A stretch of DNA of 64,000 nt, from positions 15,371,019 to 15,435,018 of the forward strand of contig CM076649.1 of the NCBI GenBank assembly GCA_038496675.1, read 5' to 3'. The stretch comes from Rachycentron canadum. Lineage: Eukaryota > Chordata > Actinopteri > Carangiformes > Rachycentridae. Shown one piece after another: positions 1-13,300 of this stretch (positions are counted from its first letter, which is position 1; the number at the start of each line of letters is the position of its first letter). Below the pieces are notes generated by a model. The model saw only the letters and a program-made list of their open reading frames with translations. It had not been told where the DNA came from and made no database searches. The translations under genes and the position numbers were made by a program.

Positions 1-149
1 TGTCCTTAGTGGATCGCCTGACTTTAGGATATAACACCCAAATTAGTGCTGTGAAGTTTTTTTTTCTCATTAGCACAGTGTCATGTGTGAATCAAAGCCT
101 CTTCAAAATCCCCTCTCAGTTTTATCCAGAAACACCTGTCCACAAACAT

Positions 150-154
150 ACACA

Positions 155-191
<37 letters not shown>
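150..191. repeat. (CA)n microsatellite
   Basis: CA dinucleotide run with an imperfect ACACAA start and a TACATA end. Confidence 0.9.
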
Positions 192-194
<3 letters not shown>

Positions 195-507
195 TAAACT
201 CCTGGATCAAACAGTCATCTGACAAGAGGTGTGATTTATTCTGCAGCCTCTTCAAGCACATTTCTACTAAGCCCTGTGTGTACTGAGTCTGCAGCACTAG
301 AAGCCCTATAGGGCCAGGGCTCAGATATCCTTGTCATGTAACACCTAAAGACAGTCAAAGGTCAGCTAGTGGAGGAACAGAAGGGCCACAGATGGACCTG
401 CACCAACTGGCCCCACTCTGCCCCAGTGCTGTCACATCATTGTGCACCTAGCCCCTAACATCCCACCATCTCACCATCACCCCCTGGGTAGCCAGACCAC
501 CTTATTT

Positions 508-508
<1 letters not shown>

Positions 509-557
<49 letters not shown>
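509..557. repeat. (CA)n microsatellite
   Basis: Uninterrupted CA repeat of about 24 units. Confidence 0.95.
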
Positions 558-560
<3 letters not shown>

Positions 561-770
561 TGCCTTTACACTCCTGGCTACACACATGTAAAGGCACATG
601 TTTCCGTACACACACACGCTGAATGGACTAATGAGTAAGAACACGCATTTCAGTCAGATTCCAAGGTGTTTAAGTGGATGTCTGCTGAGTGTGTCCACAG
701 TGACCCCCAGCAGCATGGTGAGCAAGGAGGGAGAGCAGGTGGTCAGTGGTTTGGATGGCATAGCATATAT

Positions 771-796
771 TGTCTCTCTCTCTCTCTGTCTGTCTC

Positions 797-827
<31 letters not shown>

Positions 828-830
828 CTC
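771..830. repeat. Compound (TC)n/(TGTC)n microsatellite
   Basis: TC units alternate with TGTC units, then end in TATC; a compound, probably polymorphic, repeat. Confidence 0.9.
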
Positions 831-3292
831 ACCCCCTCTTTCATATTGTCAAGCCTCTGGCGTCCTGCTAGTATTAAATACATAATCCATTACTCTTCCT
901 GGAAGATAATAAAATAACTAAGACTGATCATAAAATATAACAAATCATATCATAAAATAACAAAATTAAAAATGAATTGTAGATAAACAATTTTTTTAAG
1001 TAAATAAAACAATAACTAGACCAATAAAATAAAACACATTTGAGGACTTCTGCAGTTTGTGTAATTTCAGTGTTAGGGGAATAGGGTGATTTGTCAACTG
1101 TCAAAACTGTGGTCAGGCCAAAGAATCTCTGAGGGCATGGGTCTCCACGTACTAGGTCCAGGATGTAAATGAATGATACATTACCGCTGGCTGACTAAGT
1201 GACATGGAGCTTGTCCCACACTCTCTTTTTGAAGTGTAGTCTGGACTACATACGTCAAGTGCATTTATCATTAGCAGAGGGCTTAAGCTGTAAACAGGCC
1301 ACATCATTACCAAGTCTAATTACATTTGGGTCCAAGGTCTCACTGCAGACAGGCACAGGCACACACACAGGGGCACGCTTAGAAACACATACACACACTT
1401 GTCAAGTGAGAGAAACAGGGAGAGAAGAGGCTCAACTACACTAAAACAATGGTTAAGGAGGGTACACTCTTCAGCTGGCAGTTGGAGAGTTGGAAATTTC
1501 ACTGTGAAGTTGTTATTGCAACTTTTCTTTTTTTTTAATCTTTCTGACACGTGTGTGCTGATTCTCATTTTATTGTGAGAAAGCAGAAACATTATTTTCT
1601 GATGTGATTTGGTGTCCACTATTGCATCTAGAAGCCATTATGCATATCAGGAGATTGAGTTGGAGAAGAGCTAGAGATTTGAGTGCAGTAGTATGAAGTC
1701 AGTCAGTGTAATTGCTGAACATGTCAGTGTGATGCGCTCACATCCCAGTGACAGTGCCAGTTCAAGCAGGTGACACCAACAGAACCAGCAGCAGGGTTTG
1801 ACAAGACTGTGCAGTGTTACACCTCGGACTTCATCAGAGTGGAAGGTCTGGATAATGATCTGATGCACAGTGATCAGCAGCACCATGCCCTGATGAGCAC
1901 TGACAGCCTTATGACAAGAGTGCTGTGATAGCAAAAAGCTGTGGTGAGAGACTGTGGTGAGAGTGAGGTCGACACACAAAGAGAGTGATGAGAAAGAGGG
2001 AGGGGTAGAGGAAAAAGTCTGCAACAAGTAACAAGAATAGGTCCCATTACAAAGTCTAACATGGCAACATCTTAATAAGGAAAAGTGAGAGGGTGGGAAT
2101 GAAAGGGTGATTGGGTGAGATGTTTGTGGTAAATATAAATGTCCATTACAGCAGAAAACATAATCAATATGCCCTTTTTAAGAGCCAGCTAGCACACAGT
2201 GAGACATTCTCTAGTGCTTGATAATGCCACCAAAATTATTTTCCCTTCCATCTGCCTCATTTTTCTTTGCCCCTCTCCTCCTTTCCCCATCTCGTACAGC
2301 CTTGCTGCGACAATATGTCATGCAATGGATATAATTGCAATAATGCAATTTGGTTTGGAGGCGGATTGAGAGAATAATTGGACTCAACCCCAACGAAGTG
2401 ACAGGCTAATGATTTAGCATGGCCACTGGCTATTGTGAGAAGCGAGCGCTTTCAACGCTACTGAGCTAATTTCCTCTGATGATGGTCTTAGCACGTTGTC
2501 TTTGTGTCGGCACAGAGGAGCGCATGGCCATGAGGCGGACAGCTATATGATGTAACCCACCCACCCAATGCCAAACAAACACATGTCTCTTGTCTGGGAG
2601 AAGCCACCCACTGTTCTCGGTTACTTCATGCACAAAATGGGCCTCATTTGAAGTAAAGATAAAGCAAATCCCGGAGCAAGACAAGGTCCAAAAAAGGCCT
2701 CATCTCTATTCAGTTTCCCCAGACAGATGAGCTCAGTGGGAAACCAAGGAGAGATGCCAAGAGGAGGAAAAGCATTAGCATAGCCATCATAGCTAATTGC
2801 AAAGTGTTACGCTAAGGCAAATTACTGCAGCAACTGCAGTTAGTCGGATATGAAGAAATAAAGTGACTGTGTGTCACTTTGAAGTACAAATTATTCTGAT
2901 GTGATGTACAGTACAATATCCAGATGCAATGTTTGTGATGTTTTCTGATAATAAAAGGTGATGTACAGTCAAATCACCTGATGGTGCAACTGTACTACTT
3001 TGTACAAAGAGATTTGCATTTAAATCGACCGAGTGCCCATCACTTGCACAACAATAACAAGGCAGCAGCACTTTTACCAGTGACCAGTGTTGAGAAATGT
3101 CACATCTTGATATCCATTCTGTTTGATGGGAAGTACAGCTTGAGAGAAACAACCACAGATAAGCTGGTTTCTCAGTCTGCAGACATGATGTGAATGTGAA
3201 GTGTGCAAAGTCAAAAGAGGCTGTGAAACAGTGTGTGCTTGTGTCTGTGTTTGTGTGTTCGTGTGTATCTACACAGTCGTTCGGTGAATCCT

Positions 3293-3296
<4 letters not shown>

Positions 3297-3328
<32 letters not shown>
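3297..3328. repeat. (GT)n microsatellite
   Basis: GT run of about 15 units, followed 110-170 bp later by a (GT)n/(GA)n stretch ending near 3500. Confidence 0.85.
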
Positions 3329-6300
3329 GGCAGACTAAGAGCAGGGCTTGAAACCAAGCTGGTGAATTTATTTATATCAGCTCATTTTATGAGCCCTGCA
3401 GCTGGCGAGATGAAAGGGTTACCACAGTGTAGATAGTGTGTGTGTGAGAGAGAGCAATAGAGTGAGTGTGAGAGAGAGAGAGAGACAGAGCGAGAGAGCA
3501 GATTATTAATGACTTTCATCCAGGTAAAGTGGGGAAATATCACATCCTTATATTAGTTGTTTTCTGACGTTTTGTGCCAGAGGCAGAGTGAAATGTTTTG
3601 CTATGACAGTGTTCCCCTCTCTACCCTTTTACTGAGACACTATTATTTGTTCTCCACCCTCTGTCTCTCCATCCTTTTCCTGTTTGTCTATTTTGTTTCC
3701 CTCTTCCCTTTCTTGTGTAATTTGTCCTGCACTTTCCTTATTCCATCATTTCTTTCTATTATTGCTCCCTTGCTCTTTGCAGCCATCTGCTCTTTTGTTT
3801 CTCTCTGGCTATGTTGTTGTCATGCGCTGGCATGATGGCTTACCCACCAATTCACACAGAAAAATATCACAAAAGGAGAACATAGAGAGAGGCTGGAAAG
3901 GAATGGAGGCAGACAGGAAAAACTATACCTGGCGTGCATAGAATCACCAGGACAGGCCAGGCCAAGGCTAAAAGAAAGAGAAAAGCATTTATAAAGGTTA
4001 GCAACAGAAACCCCCCCCCCGCACCCTTCCACTCACTCCCTCTCAGCCAGAATCAATGCTCCAAAATCCCCCAAAGCCAGATCCTCTTACATCCTATCAA
4101 TTATTCAACCTGCCTCTTTTGTACAACCACTCCTGTTTACAAGGACTGCCTGGCCAATTGTAAATGTTTGTGTGCCCGCTGAGCCCCCATCACCTTCCAG
4201 CCACACACGTTGATTACACAGTGATTTAGCTCTATTCTGCCATCCCCCACCACCCCCACACCACTCACATCTGCGCTGACAGGGCATCTGTCAGGCTGGC
4301 ACTGAAGCAGCCGTAGAGGCGCATAGCCCTGAGCTCTGTGGGTGAACATGCTAGAGCAGGATGAGAGACGCCAGTCACCGTCTGTGGAGCTTGTCGTCTG
4401 GGCTGAGGTCTGGCTGAGGGCACAGCATCTGGCTGCCAGTCCCAGCAGATGTGCATCCACGGTGGAAGAGGCTCTGAAAATATGTGTCTCAATATCAGCC
4501 TGCTCTACAGCACCACCAGGATAGCTAGTGGACAGAGGATACAAATTAGTGTCTGCACTACAGCATGTGCTCTGAAAGTTTAAATCCATTAATGACAATG
4601 ACAATAATTAATTTATTAGCGTATAAGAAAACTCCAGCTTCCAGAATGGTAGGGAGATTATTCATCATCTTTTTCTTCTTTATCCATGATATCTACAAAA
4701 GTTCTGTTACAGCTCTTTCTTTTGTATTTTGCATGACTACAAATGTGATGTGATTTTGAATAAGGTCTTTTTACTAGTGGAGCAGGAGCCAGAAGTCCTT
4801 GCCTTGTGTCAAAGTCCTTGAATAATGTTTCCCGCTCTTTAGAAGTGTGTTTCCTGTAGCACCTGCCACCGCAGTGATGTTTGGCCTGATGTTAGGTAAT
4901 GGTAGCTGGTTTAGCTTGGCTACGGACAGAGAATCACAGGAGCAAGCAACAACAAAAAACATTCTTGCAAATGCTAGTGGAACAGAGGTTAGCTGGCAGG
5001 TGGGGTAAGAGTTTGACTACAAGCACCAGAATGTTGCAGAACTTGTAAGGTCACAGTCTGTGGTGATTTTAAAGTTGTACAGTACTGAGCCACAGAAGCA
5101 GCGGAACTAATGGTTCCTGTGTGTTTGAGCCTCCCTTGTTCTGTCTCATCACTCTCTCCATACCTCACCTGCCAGGGAAATTTATGAGGATGCTGTTTCT
5201 CCACCCAACGTAGGAGACAAAAGACATTTCTCAGCAAAACAAACCATTAATTTGGTAAATAAGGAAGGAGTAGCACATTTGGATAATTAATTATGAATAA
5301 TGCATGCATACTTAGATGTTGTTGTCATTGTCGTAAACAGTGAAACACTTACTAGTAGGCTATTTCTCTGCTTCGCATAAATGGGGGCTGTTTGTCTTAA
5401 ATTCATATTTCTGTGTCATCTTAACATGGATCCTCTCCGTTGTTCTGTTCTCACGTCAGGAAGCTCACTACATGGTTGACAGTAATACAGTGTGACAGTA
5501 GAATAAATGCAATTTCTCCAAATTAGAAGCAGACTTTAAATAGCACCGTTACCATACCACATTCAACAACTGAGTGCCACAGGTCATGCTCCACACTATG
5601 GTCTCTATAGTTATATGCTAAGCAGTGACAGCAAGAAATGTCTTCCCCCTGCAAGCAATGCAACTCATCACATTGTCATGTGTATGTGTGTGTACTCTTA
5701 TAGCCTCAACAGACAAAATTAATTTGAGTGTATGAGTGCAAGACACACCAGATAATACGATGGAGATATTGTGTTTTGAAATGTATATTGCTGGTAGCTG
5801 GCACACTGATAGCTGTTGTATACATTATTAGTGTTACTGTGCATTCAGCTCCTGATTTTTTGCATAAAAGGCAGATAAAATTACATTTTCACACACATAA
5901 GAATTGCTGACATTGACTGTTTAGTTATCCGCACCATCCTTGTGCACTGTATCACATATGCACACATACAGAGTATAGCCTGGTATAGGTGCTCAATAGT
6001 GGCACAATGGCTGGTGCATGTACTGTATGTATCCCCTGTATCCTCCAGAAAACATGCACACACATACACACATGCATTTGCACTCTGCAGGGCTCCTCTT
6101 TATCAGTGCCTCTCACATTGGCGCCAACACATGCATTGCCAAGACTGCCAGGCTACGGCCATGCTAATGTAACCCGTTAGTCTAACAAAGGCTCAGGTCA
6201 ATGGAGCCTCAAGTGGCTAATTGCTTCAGAGAGATAAGTGAGTTTGACGACGCAGCAAAGAACGGCTCAGCAAGAGAAGGCAGTGAGGGAGGAGATGTTA

Positions 6301-9300
6301 ATGAATCCCCCGTTCACTCCACCGTCAATATCGGCCCGTTGCAGGCCTGCTACAAAATGAATATTAAAGACACTTTTGATTGTTTGCCTTTTTTTTGCTT
6401 GGTTTCATTGAATTTTAATAGGTTGTGTTGTTGAGTTTTTGTCACATATTCAATGCTGGGTAAGAGAGTGGAGCTAATGCAATTATTCCCCATACCATCA
6501 CCTGACGGCTAACCAGCTGTGGTAGCCAATTAAACCACGTGACCATGTAGCAGTTTTCAAATGTGTTGCACCAGAATGCAATGAACGAAGGGCATTGACT
6601 GTATTGTGTCCTCAAGTGAGCTGAATGATGATAAAAGGCATGAAAACAATTAAACAGGGTTTGAATAATGTATTTTTGAGAGCTTTTGTTCACACATCTA
6701 AGCACATTTCAGTAATTATGTGTCACAGTTATTGGGCTAAAAAGATTTGATCTCCTGAAGGAAACATTTTGGCTTGAGTTGATTTGTTCTTTCCAAAGCG
6801 ACAGTGACAAGACCAGTGAATGTCATCCGGCACTGATAACGTTGATCAGATCTTCTTCATCAGCTAATCTTCGTCTGACTTATATTAAATCAATGTCAGT
6901 TTGAGACAGTGGAGCCTTTTTCCTCAATAATAGCAAAGCTCTCTTTTCCTAGAGCTGACTCAAGTTGTCACACATCTCTCTGCCTCTGACAGACTCACTT
7001 CATCTGAAGATTACCATTCTCACTGAACATGAATCCTGAACCCATATTTCCTGGATATGGCTGGAGGCTAATACAAATTGGACTTGACAAAAGATGATGC
7101 ATAAGCCAAGACAATGGCGTTTCATCCCCTTATTTTTCCCTCTCTAGGTACTGATTGTGTGAATTGCCGACAAGTGTGATGATGGACTATTGGAGGCGTT
7201 TGGTTTGACGATGTAAGTGGCCTCTCGGGAGCCGCCCAGGCTTAGTGCATAAACAAAGACATACTTAAAATATTCTTCACACACTCCCCCTTGCTCAAAC
7301 ACTACAGCTATACCTCTTTATCTCTGTTTTCTTCTTTTAGGAATCGCATATTTCTCTTGTTTTCTATTCTTGCTCAAACCGCCTATCCGCTCTCATTAGC
7401 ATGTTATTCTGCAGTTATTTCCTTCATGCCGTTTGTTTGCTTCTGTGGGTCCTGCCCTCTGGGTCCTACCAGTTGCTAGCCTGTGGAGATTAAAGTAACC
7501 AGTCTCCATGGGACATTTGGGAGGTTAGACCCCTACTGGCACACAACAGGCACATGCAGATACAGATTTTTATTTATTTTTTTTTTTTTACACTGAGGAA
7601 TGTGCCTGTGAACGCAATTCATACACTGAATAGATTTCTTTCAATAGTTCTAAAGTCATCTGGTAACAAGAATGTTCAAAGCAGGTTTAAGAGGTGTTTT
7701 ATAGCAAGGACAGACCCTGTATAGACCTCTGGATAGTCACTGATGTCCGACAAATTTGTGTCCTAGGTAAATCTCATCAAAAGTGAATATACTAATACAA
7801 AATCCCTCCAAGAAACCTCAGAGACCTCATAGTGAGCTCAGTCGTCCTTTTTATCATAATTGAGAGGTGTGCAACTGCTTTGGTACTGGGCCGGCCAGCC
7901 TGCACAGCAGTTGTGAATGTATGTGTGGTGCACTTTCCAAATTTTCTTGTTAAATAGCAGTGACCTGAGATGAGCTGTGAATCTGTCCCTGGGAGGTCTC
8001 TGCATGGCTGAAACTGAAGGTGGAGCTGCAGCATGAAACCACAGCCACCAGGGAGCAGCGTTAATTGTCCTCAAATATTGATTCTGCTGCAGAGAGCCAT
8101 GTAGGCAGAGGGAGCAAGGCCCCAGGATCATCTGAAGGGTGGATGCACAGGCCTGGAGACACTGTGCCTCACTTTGGCTGTAATTAAGGCTTGCCACGTC
8201 GTCTTTTTTAAAAAGAGTGTTTACGTAACTGTAGGTGCGCTTGCCTGTGTGCGAATACAGCTGCAGAATGTCATCGCATCCCCACTCTAAATGGACCATT
8301 GTTGCTGAGACACTGCTCAAGGAAAGAGGGCATTGTGGTGTGACTGGCCTAACTGCAGTGCTGCACCGTAGGCCTAAAAATATTCCATGTCAGTGGTCCC
8401 GAGAGAAGCCCAGTGCTATCCAGGCCTCTCAGTAATGAGAGAGTGGAGCTGCCTGCCACTGGTAGTCCTGCTGTCCCCCAGCTCCCTCTGGCTTAGAGCT
8501 CAGCACTGGAGCTGGAGAGGCAGCAGCTCAGCTCCCACAGATTAATCATAGCTCACAAAGCAGCATGTCTGAAAGCAGAGGCTCTCATACACAGAGGAGC
8601 AGCCCCCAGCGGGCTAACCCCTGGGCACACTGACCCAACACATTCACATATCAGAGAGGCAGACAGTAACAGTTTGGGAAAGACTTGCACTTGGATGTGT
8701 GTCTGTGAGGGAAAAATGGATTTGGAGAGCATAAGAGGAACAGGCTGCACACTAGAACAAGCAGCTGAGAAATAAAGATATACTGTGTGGGTCAGAGTGT
8801 GTGAAAACTATTTTAACTATTCCATCTTTTACATGATATACAATGTGGCAGAAAATAGAGAGAGAGGAGCACAAGAGGGGGGACAGAGAAATTCAAAGGA
8901 AGAGGGAGTGTGAGAGGGAGAATGGCCAGATATAACCGAGAGATTTAAGAAGGTTGTTTGGTGCACTACACTATGGTACTCAGTGCAGTAATGATCGAGC
9001 CCTGTAGGGAAAAAAAACCCTGTTTGCGAAGGGTTGAACTGTCATTATCTGTAGCAATTATTTCAGTATATCTCACTGAAGCATTGATGTGGAGGGGGTT
9101 TCTGGAGGCAATCGATGGGCAATGTGCATACAAAAACACACTGTATCTCCAATAAAGGTAGTTTAAAAAGCCCTTATCCATACAATTATTTGATATTTAC
9201 TGTCTTTCTGCAGATTAAGAACCTGGACATTTAAAGAAAGCAAGAGAAAGACATTTCCAATATATTTAGAGTGAAATAACAACATGAAGACAACCAATCC

Positions 9301-9689
9301 TCCTTGTTTGAACATTTTATGGGCCTCCTTTTAACAGTTAACATAAGAGATGTCACAGACTGAATATAATAGATCAAAGATATATAACTTTGAAGGCTGA
9401 GCTTGGAAATGTGTCTGGGCAAAAATGAGACAGATGAATCACACCTTGCTAGTTCATATTGTACCAAGCTGTATGCAAGTGAGGCTCAATAGTCAGAGCC
9501 ATTTTTGACCAATAACTACTCAGGAATAATGGGGCATGATATATATATTTATCTACTTCAAGTGTCACGCATTTTACAAAATGCTCACCTTCGATTTCAT
9601 GTGACATCCACAGCAAAAAGATGGGAGATATCTAGAAAAACAAAACATTTCCAAATGGTTTCAACTAGTGCAAATATCTTACATGAATT

Positions 9690-10301
9690 TTTAATATGTT
9701 GTTATGATCCTACACCCCAATTCCTAATTAGAACTGCAAAATGACTCCTGCAAAACAGTCTTCATGGTAGTGACTTGACCCACAAGAGCAATTTGATGCT
9801 AATTTGCTATTTGCTAGTTATGAGCTGCTATCGCTTTAATTTCCGTCAAATCATCTCCACTGTCTTCAGTATAAGCTCTACACACAGACAACACTTCTGG
9901 ACTGTATCCAGCAGCACTCTAAGCACGGCTTTAGTTCACATCTCATACTCATCCACAAATGCTTTGTTGAAATATATACTTTGAAATTGCTTGATCAGTG
10001 TTTAAAACTGACTTTTGTTGATCAATCCACACATTGTCCATTATTGGAAAATAACAGTCCATTTGTTTCCAGATGTACCCTGGGTGTCCATAATTGTAGT
10101 CCTTTGTCCTCAGCATAGTGTATATGCCATTTGTGTGGCTCTGTGTAGGCAAGTGTACATAGTTTGGAACAAGTACGTTTCATCCCATTGTTTAGTGATG
10201 GAAAGCCAGACAGCGGTCTCTTCCTTGATATTTTTCCCCATCGTACAGTAAATATGCATGAGTCATCCATTCCTCTTCCTCGTGGCTCAGTGGCTCTCTT
10301 G
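9690..10301 (-). other. tafa4: Probable tafa4 3' untranslated region (end uncertain)
   Basis: Sequence downstream of the tafa4 stop codon on the minus strand. No AATAAA was found on this strand close to the stop; variant ATTAAA signals lie at 9840-9835 and 9695-9690. Which one is used, if either, cannot be decided; a more distant AATAAA-type run sits near 7575. Confidence 0.3.
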
Positions 10302-10313
10302 CTATCGTGTGAC
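10302..10313 (-). CDS. tafa4: tafa4 terminal coding exon: Val-Thr-Arg-stop
   Basis: TAFA2-4 proteins end in VTR or VTH, encoded by a very short last coding piece. On the minus strand a textbook acceptor, TTGCTTTTCTTTTTTTAG, is followed directly by GTC ACA CGA TAG, which is V-T-R-stop in phase 0 and matches the phase of the preceding donor. It lies 2.26 kb downstream of coding exon 3. The exact residues, the frame and the strong pyrimidine tract make a chance match unlikely. Confidence 0.85.
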   Translation of the reverse strand, partial: VTR

Positions 10314-13300
10314 CTAAAAAAGAAAAGCAATACCACAGATAAGAGAATGAAATCAGTGTCACAGAGACATGTAATAACATGGAGTGACTCGGTCCCACTC
10401 CAATACTCAATGAATGAACGTTTCCATTTGAAAGAGCCCATCAGGGGTCAGAGGAGGATACTCCAAATCAAAGCATTTCCTGGCTATTTCTGGCCCGATG
10501 TCCTATAATGGATTGATAATGTTTTGTTTGCAGTCTAGCTGGCTGACTGATCACTGGAAATAGCAGCACCTCACCTGCAAAAGCTGGATTTCACATGTCT
10601 TGGAGCTGGAATGGTTTGTTTACACTTGGGTAGTAAGTTGAAGGCGTATAATTGGAGATGTAAAGAGCTTGTTTTTCATCAGCAGACCACATCCATGTGC
10701 AGTTATAATGAACCGATATGCTTATATATTTAAAATGTAAAAACCTGTCCTCCAGTTCCACTGCAAATTCTACAAATGTTACTGTAAAGCAGTTGTATTA
10801 AATGGGACATTAGAAAATATGTATCTTATGATGCTGTGTCTTTGCTGTTCCTTGTATTAATAAAAAAAAAAAAAGTCTTCTGGTGCCTCAGTCAGGCAAT
10901 CTTTGCATCTTTCCACAACACACCTACACTGTGTGGGAGTGAAAGAGAGCCGGACAGATACAAATCGTTGTGGTGAATGAGACGCTGAGGCGGTGAATGG
11001 AGGTCATGGGTAGAAAGAGAGATGCAGGATAAAGAGAGACACAGAGAAAGCGACAGAGCAGGGCGGTACGAGCTGTTGCTAAGGAATCGATGTCTCACTG
11101 CAACTATCTTCAGTGACATCTGCCACCAAGTCTCCAAGTAACTGCTCTCCAGTCCCAAAGCACCTTGCAAATGCACAATTAATGTCCACAGATGCAGTCA
11201 GCCATTGGTTCCTCATCCCTCTCTCAGCTGATTGGCTAGTCAGACGGGGTGGGAGAGACAAAATAGAGAGAAAGCGGAAAGAGAGGGAGAAGAAGAGACA
11301 TGGCAACATGTAACAGAATGAGGATAATTGCACCTATCAGTCCCAGAGTTGGTGTTAGGCCCAGGGTCATTAATTCCACTGCCTGTGACTGAGCCCAGCG
11401 GTGCCTCTGTTTCTCAGTCTATCCCACTCACCAATTTAATTATGACTCTTAATTGTAAAGCCTCTGTGGAAGGCCCCAGCCATAATGCATTCTAATGAAT
11501 GCGACAGATGTTGTGCTGTTATGCCATCTCTCAAGCAATTACTCTTATGGCGCCTGCACCACTTCCCACACAACTGTTTCTCTTTTTATATTTCACCTGT
11601 AAATAAACTGCACCTGCTCAATCCCACAATGCACACTCTGGCACAGACATACACACACCCCAGTCATCAGTCCCGCAAATTAACTTTCACACTTCAACAG
11701 TTTACAAAGGGCCATGAAGGACCCTCATTTAAATCAATTTATCTCATCTGAATAGCGTCAATTGACATGCTATCACACTGTGGTTGTGTGGGGTACAGAG
11801 GTGTTGTGTTTTCTCCATCAGTTGTGGGGGTTTTTTTCACTCTTGCCTGAGGAGATATAGTTACAGCAGATTAACAAGTAGGGCTCACTGGGGGACTGAC
11901 TTGTTCATTAGCTTTGTATTTTCTTTGTAATATTTATTGATATTTGTAATTAGTGCTTAAATTAGACTACATTAATTTGTGGGTGTCTGGAAGATCCAAA
12001 CAAGCATTGTTTATAATAATACCTCTAGTTTTTCTAGTAGTTCTTTGTAAGCACTTCTGAAGTATTTTTTTTCTTATACAGTCGTATACAGCATTAAAAT
12101 TGTAATAAGAGTCATCTAGTTGAAAGTTTGTTTACCAGACACTAATTGAGACAAGCTGTTTCCCAGGAAAAAATAACAATAATTCAATTGACGATCAAGG
12201 TCAATTTTAGCTAAATCAAATGTTATTCAAGCTGGAAGATGCTCAGTAATACATTTATTTATTCTTTTTGGACATAATGTCTTTCTCATGTGATTTCTTT
12301 TGAAGCGAACAATGATATGGCTACATGCTTTGTTGTTACCTACAAATATCAAAGCCTCTGTAATAATTGGGCTTGGCGGAATATACATGTAGGTGACAAG
12401 CACAGAATAGAGGGAAGACAACACATGCAAAGTAAAAAAGCAGCATGTGAAAGGTGACATGCATAAAAGTACATCAGTGTCACTAAGTACACTGACAGAT
12501 CAGTGCTGAGACGGGGATGCAGAGAGGAAGGCACTTGCATATGTATGCAAGAACAAAAAAAAGATTTTTCTTACCTTGGTGGTTTTGACTTTGTTGCCAG
12601 TGCTGCAGGACCAGCCAGTCAGGTCAGGCAGGACCTTACACTCCTCCCCATCCATACACGGCTGCATGTGGCACCACCACTTCTGGGCTACAATGGAGGC
12701 TGAAATAGAAAGTGGAGATTCAGGGCAACAGAAAGACTGCAGGTTAATTAGATGATGATATGATGACCATGCGTGTAACACACAGTAACTGTGCTGTAAT
12801 TTACTATTTACAGCTGATAGAAAACATTATTTCAGTATAAAATAATTTTAATACCATTTTACAGTGATATTTAATAAGTGCTGTCCATGGTGTTGATGCT
12901 GCAGCTGGAACTGCATTAGGATCAGCACCATGGACAGCGTTTGTCACAAACACTGCTGTTCTGTTCAGTTCCACAGTATCTCTGAGCAGTCATGTGTTTT
13001 TTCATCTGTAATATGATTATTTTTCACATGAGCTCAAATGCATAGCAGTTACTTTTTTTTTCATTTTAATCAGATTAATGTAATCTCTCAAAATGTGATC
13101 TTAAACCCTTTGCGGAATGGGTAAGTCTGACATCCGCAAGAGAGAAAAAAAAATTAAAGTAGAAAGAACAGGGGAAATATGACACAAGACTTCACTGTCA
13201 AGCTTAGGCATCATTTAAGAACTAATAAAAGTCTTTAAACTATGCTGGATACAACCAGTCAGATGCAGCCAGCCTGAAACGTGGTGAATGTATTTCAATA

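Larger units (their letters stand above)
1..9689. other. Gene-poor flank downstream of tafa4
   Basis: No supported coding exon on either strand. It contains simple repeats (150-191, 509-557, 771-830, 3297-3328, 3470-3500) and A/T-rich unique sequence. Two stretches, roughly 2400-2830 and 6110-6340, are free of simple repeats and hold several TAAT/ATTA cores; see findings. Longer open frames here mostly run through microsatellites or lack any family signature. Confidence 0.6.

Noticed and set aside
2960..2978. Alternative last tafa4 exon reading V-I-stop on the minus strand
   Set aside because: Poor pyrimidine tract and wrong residues; the V-T-R-stop exon at 10302-10313 fits far better.
7838..8320. 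160-codon minus-strand open frame
   Set aside because: No recognised domain, no splice partners, and no similarity to neighbours; treated as chance.
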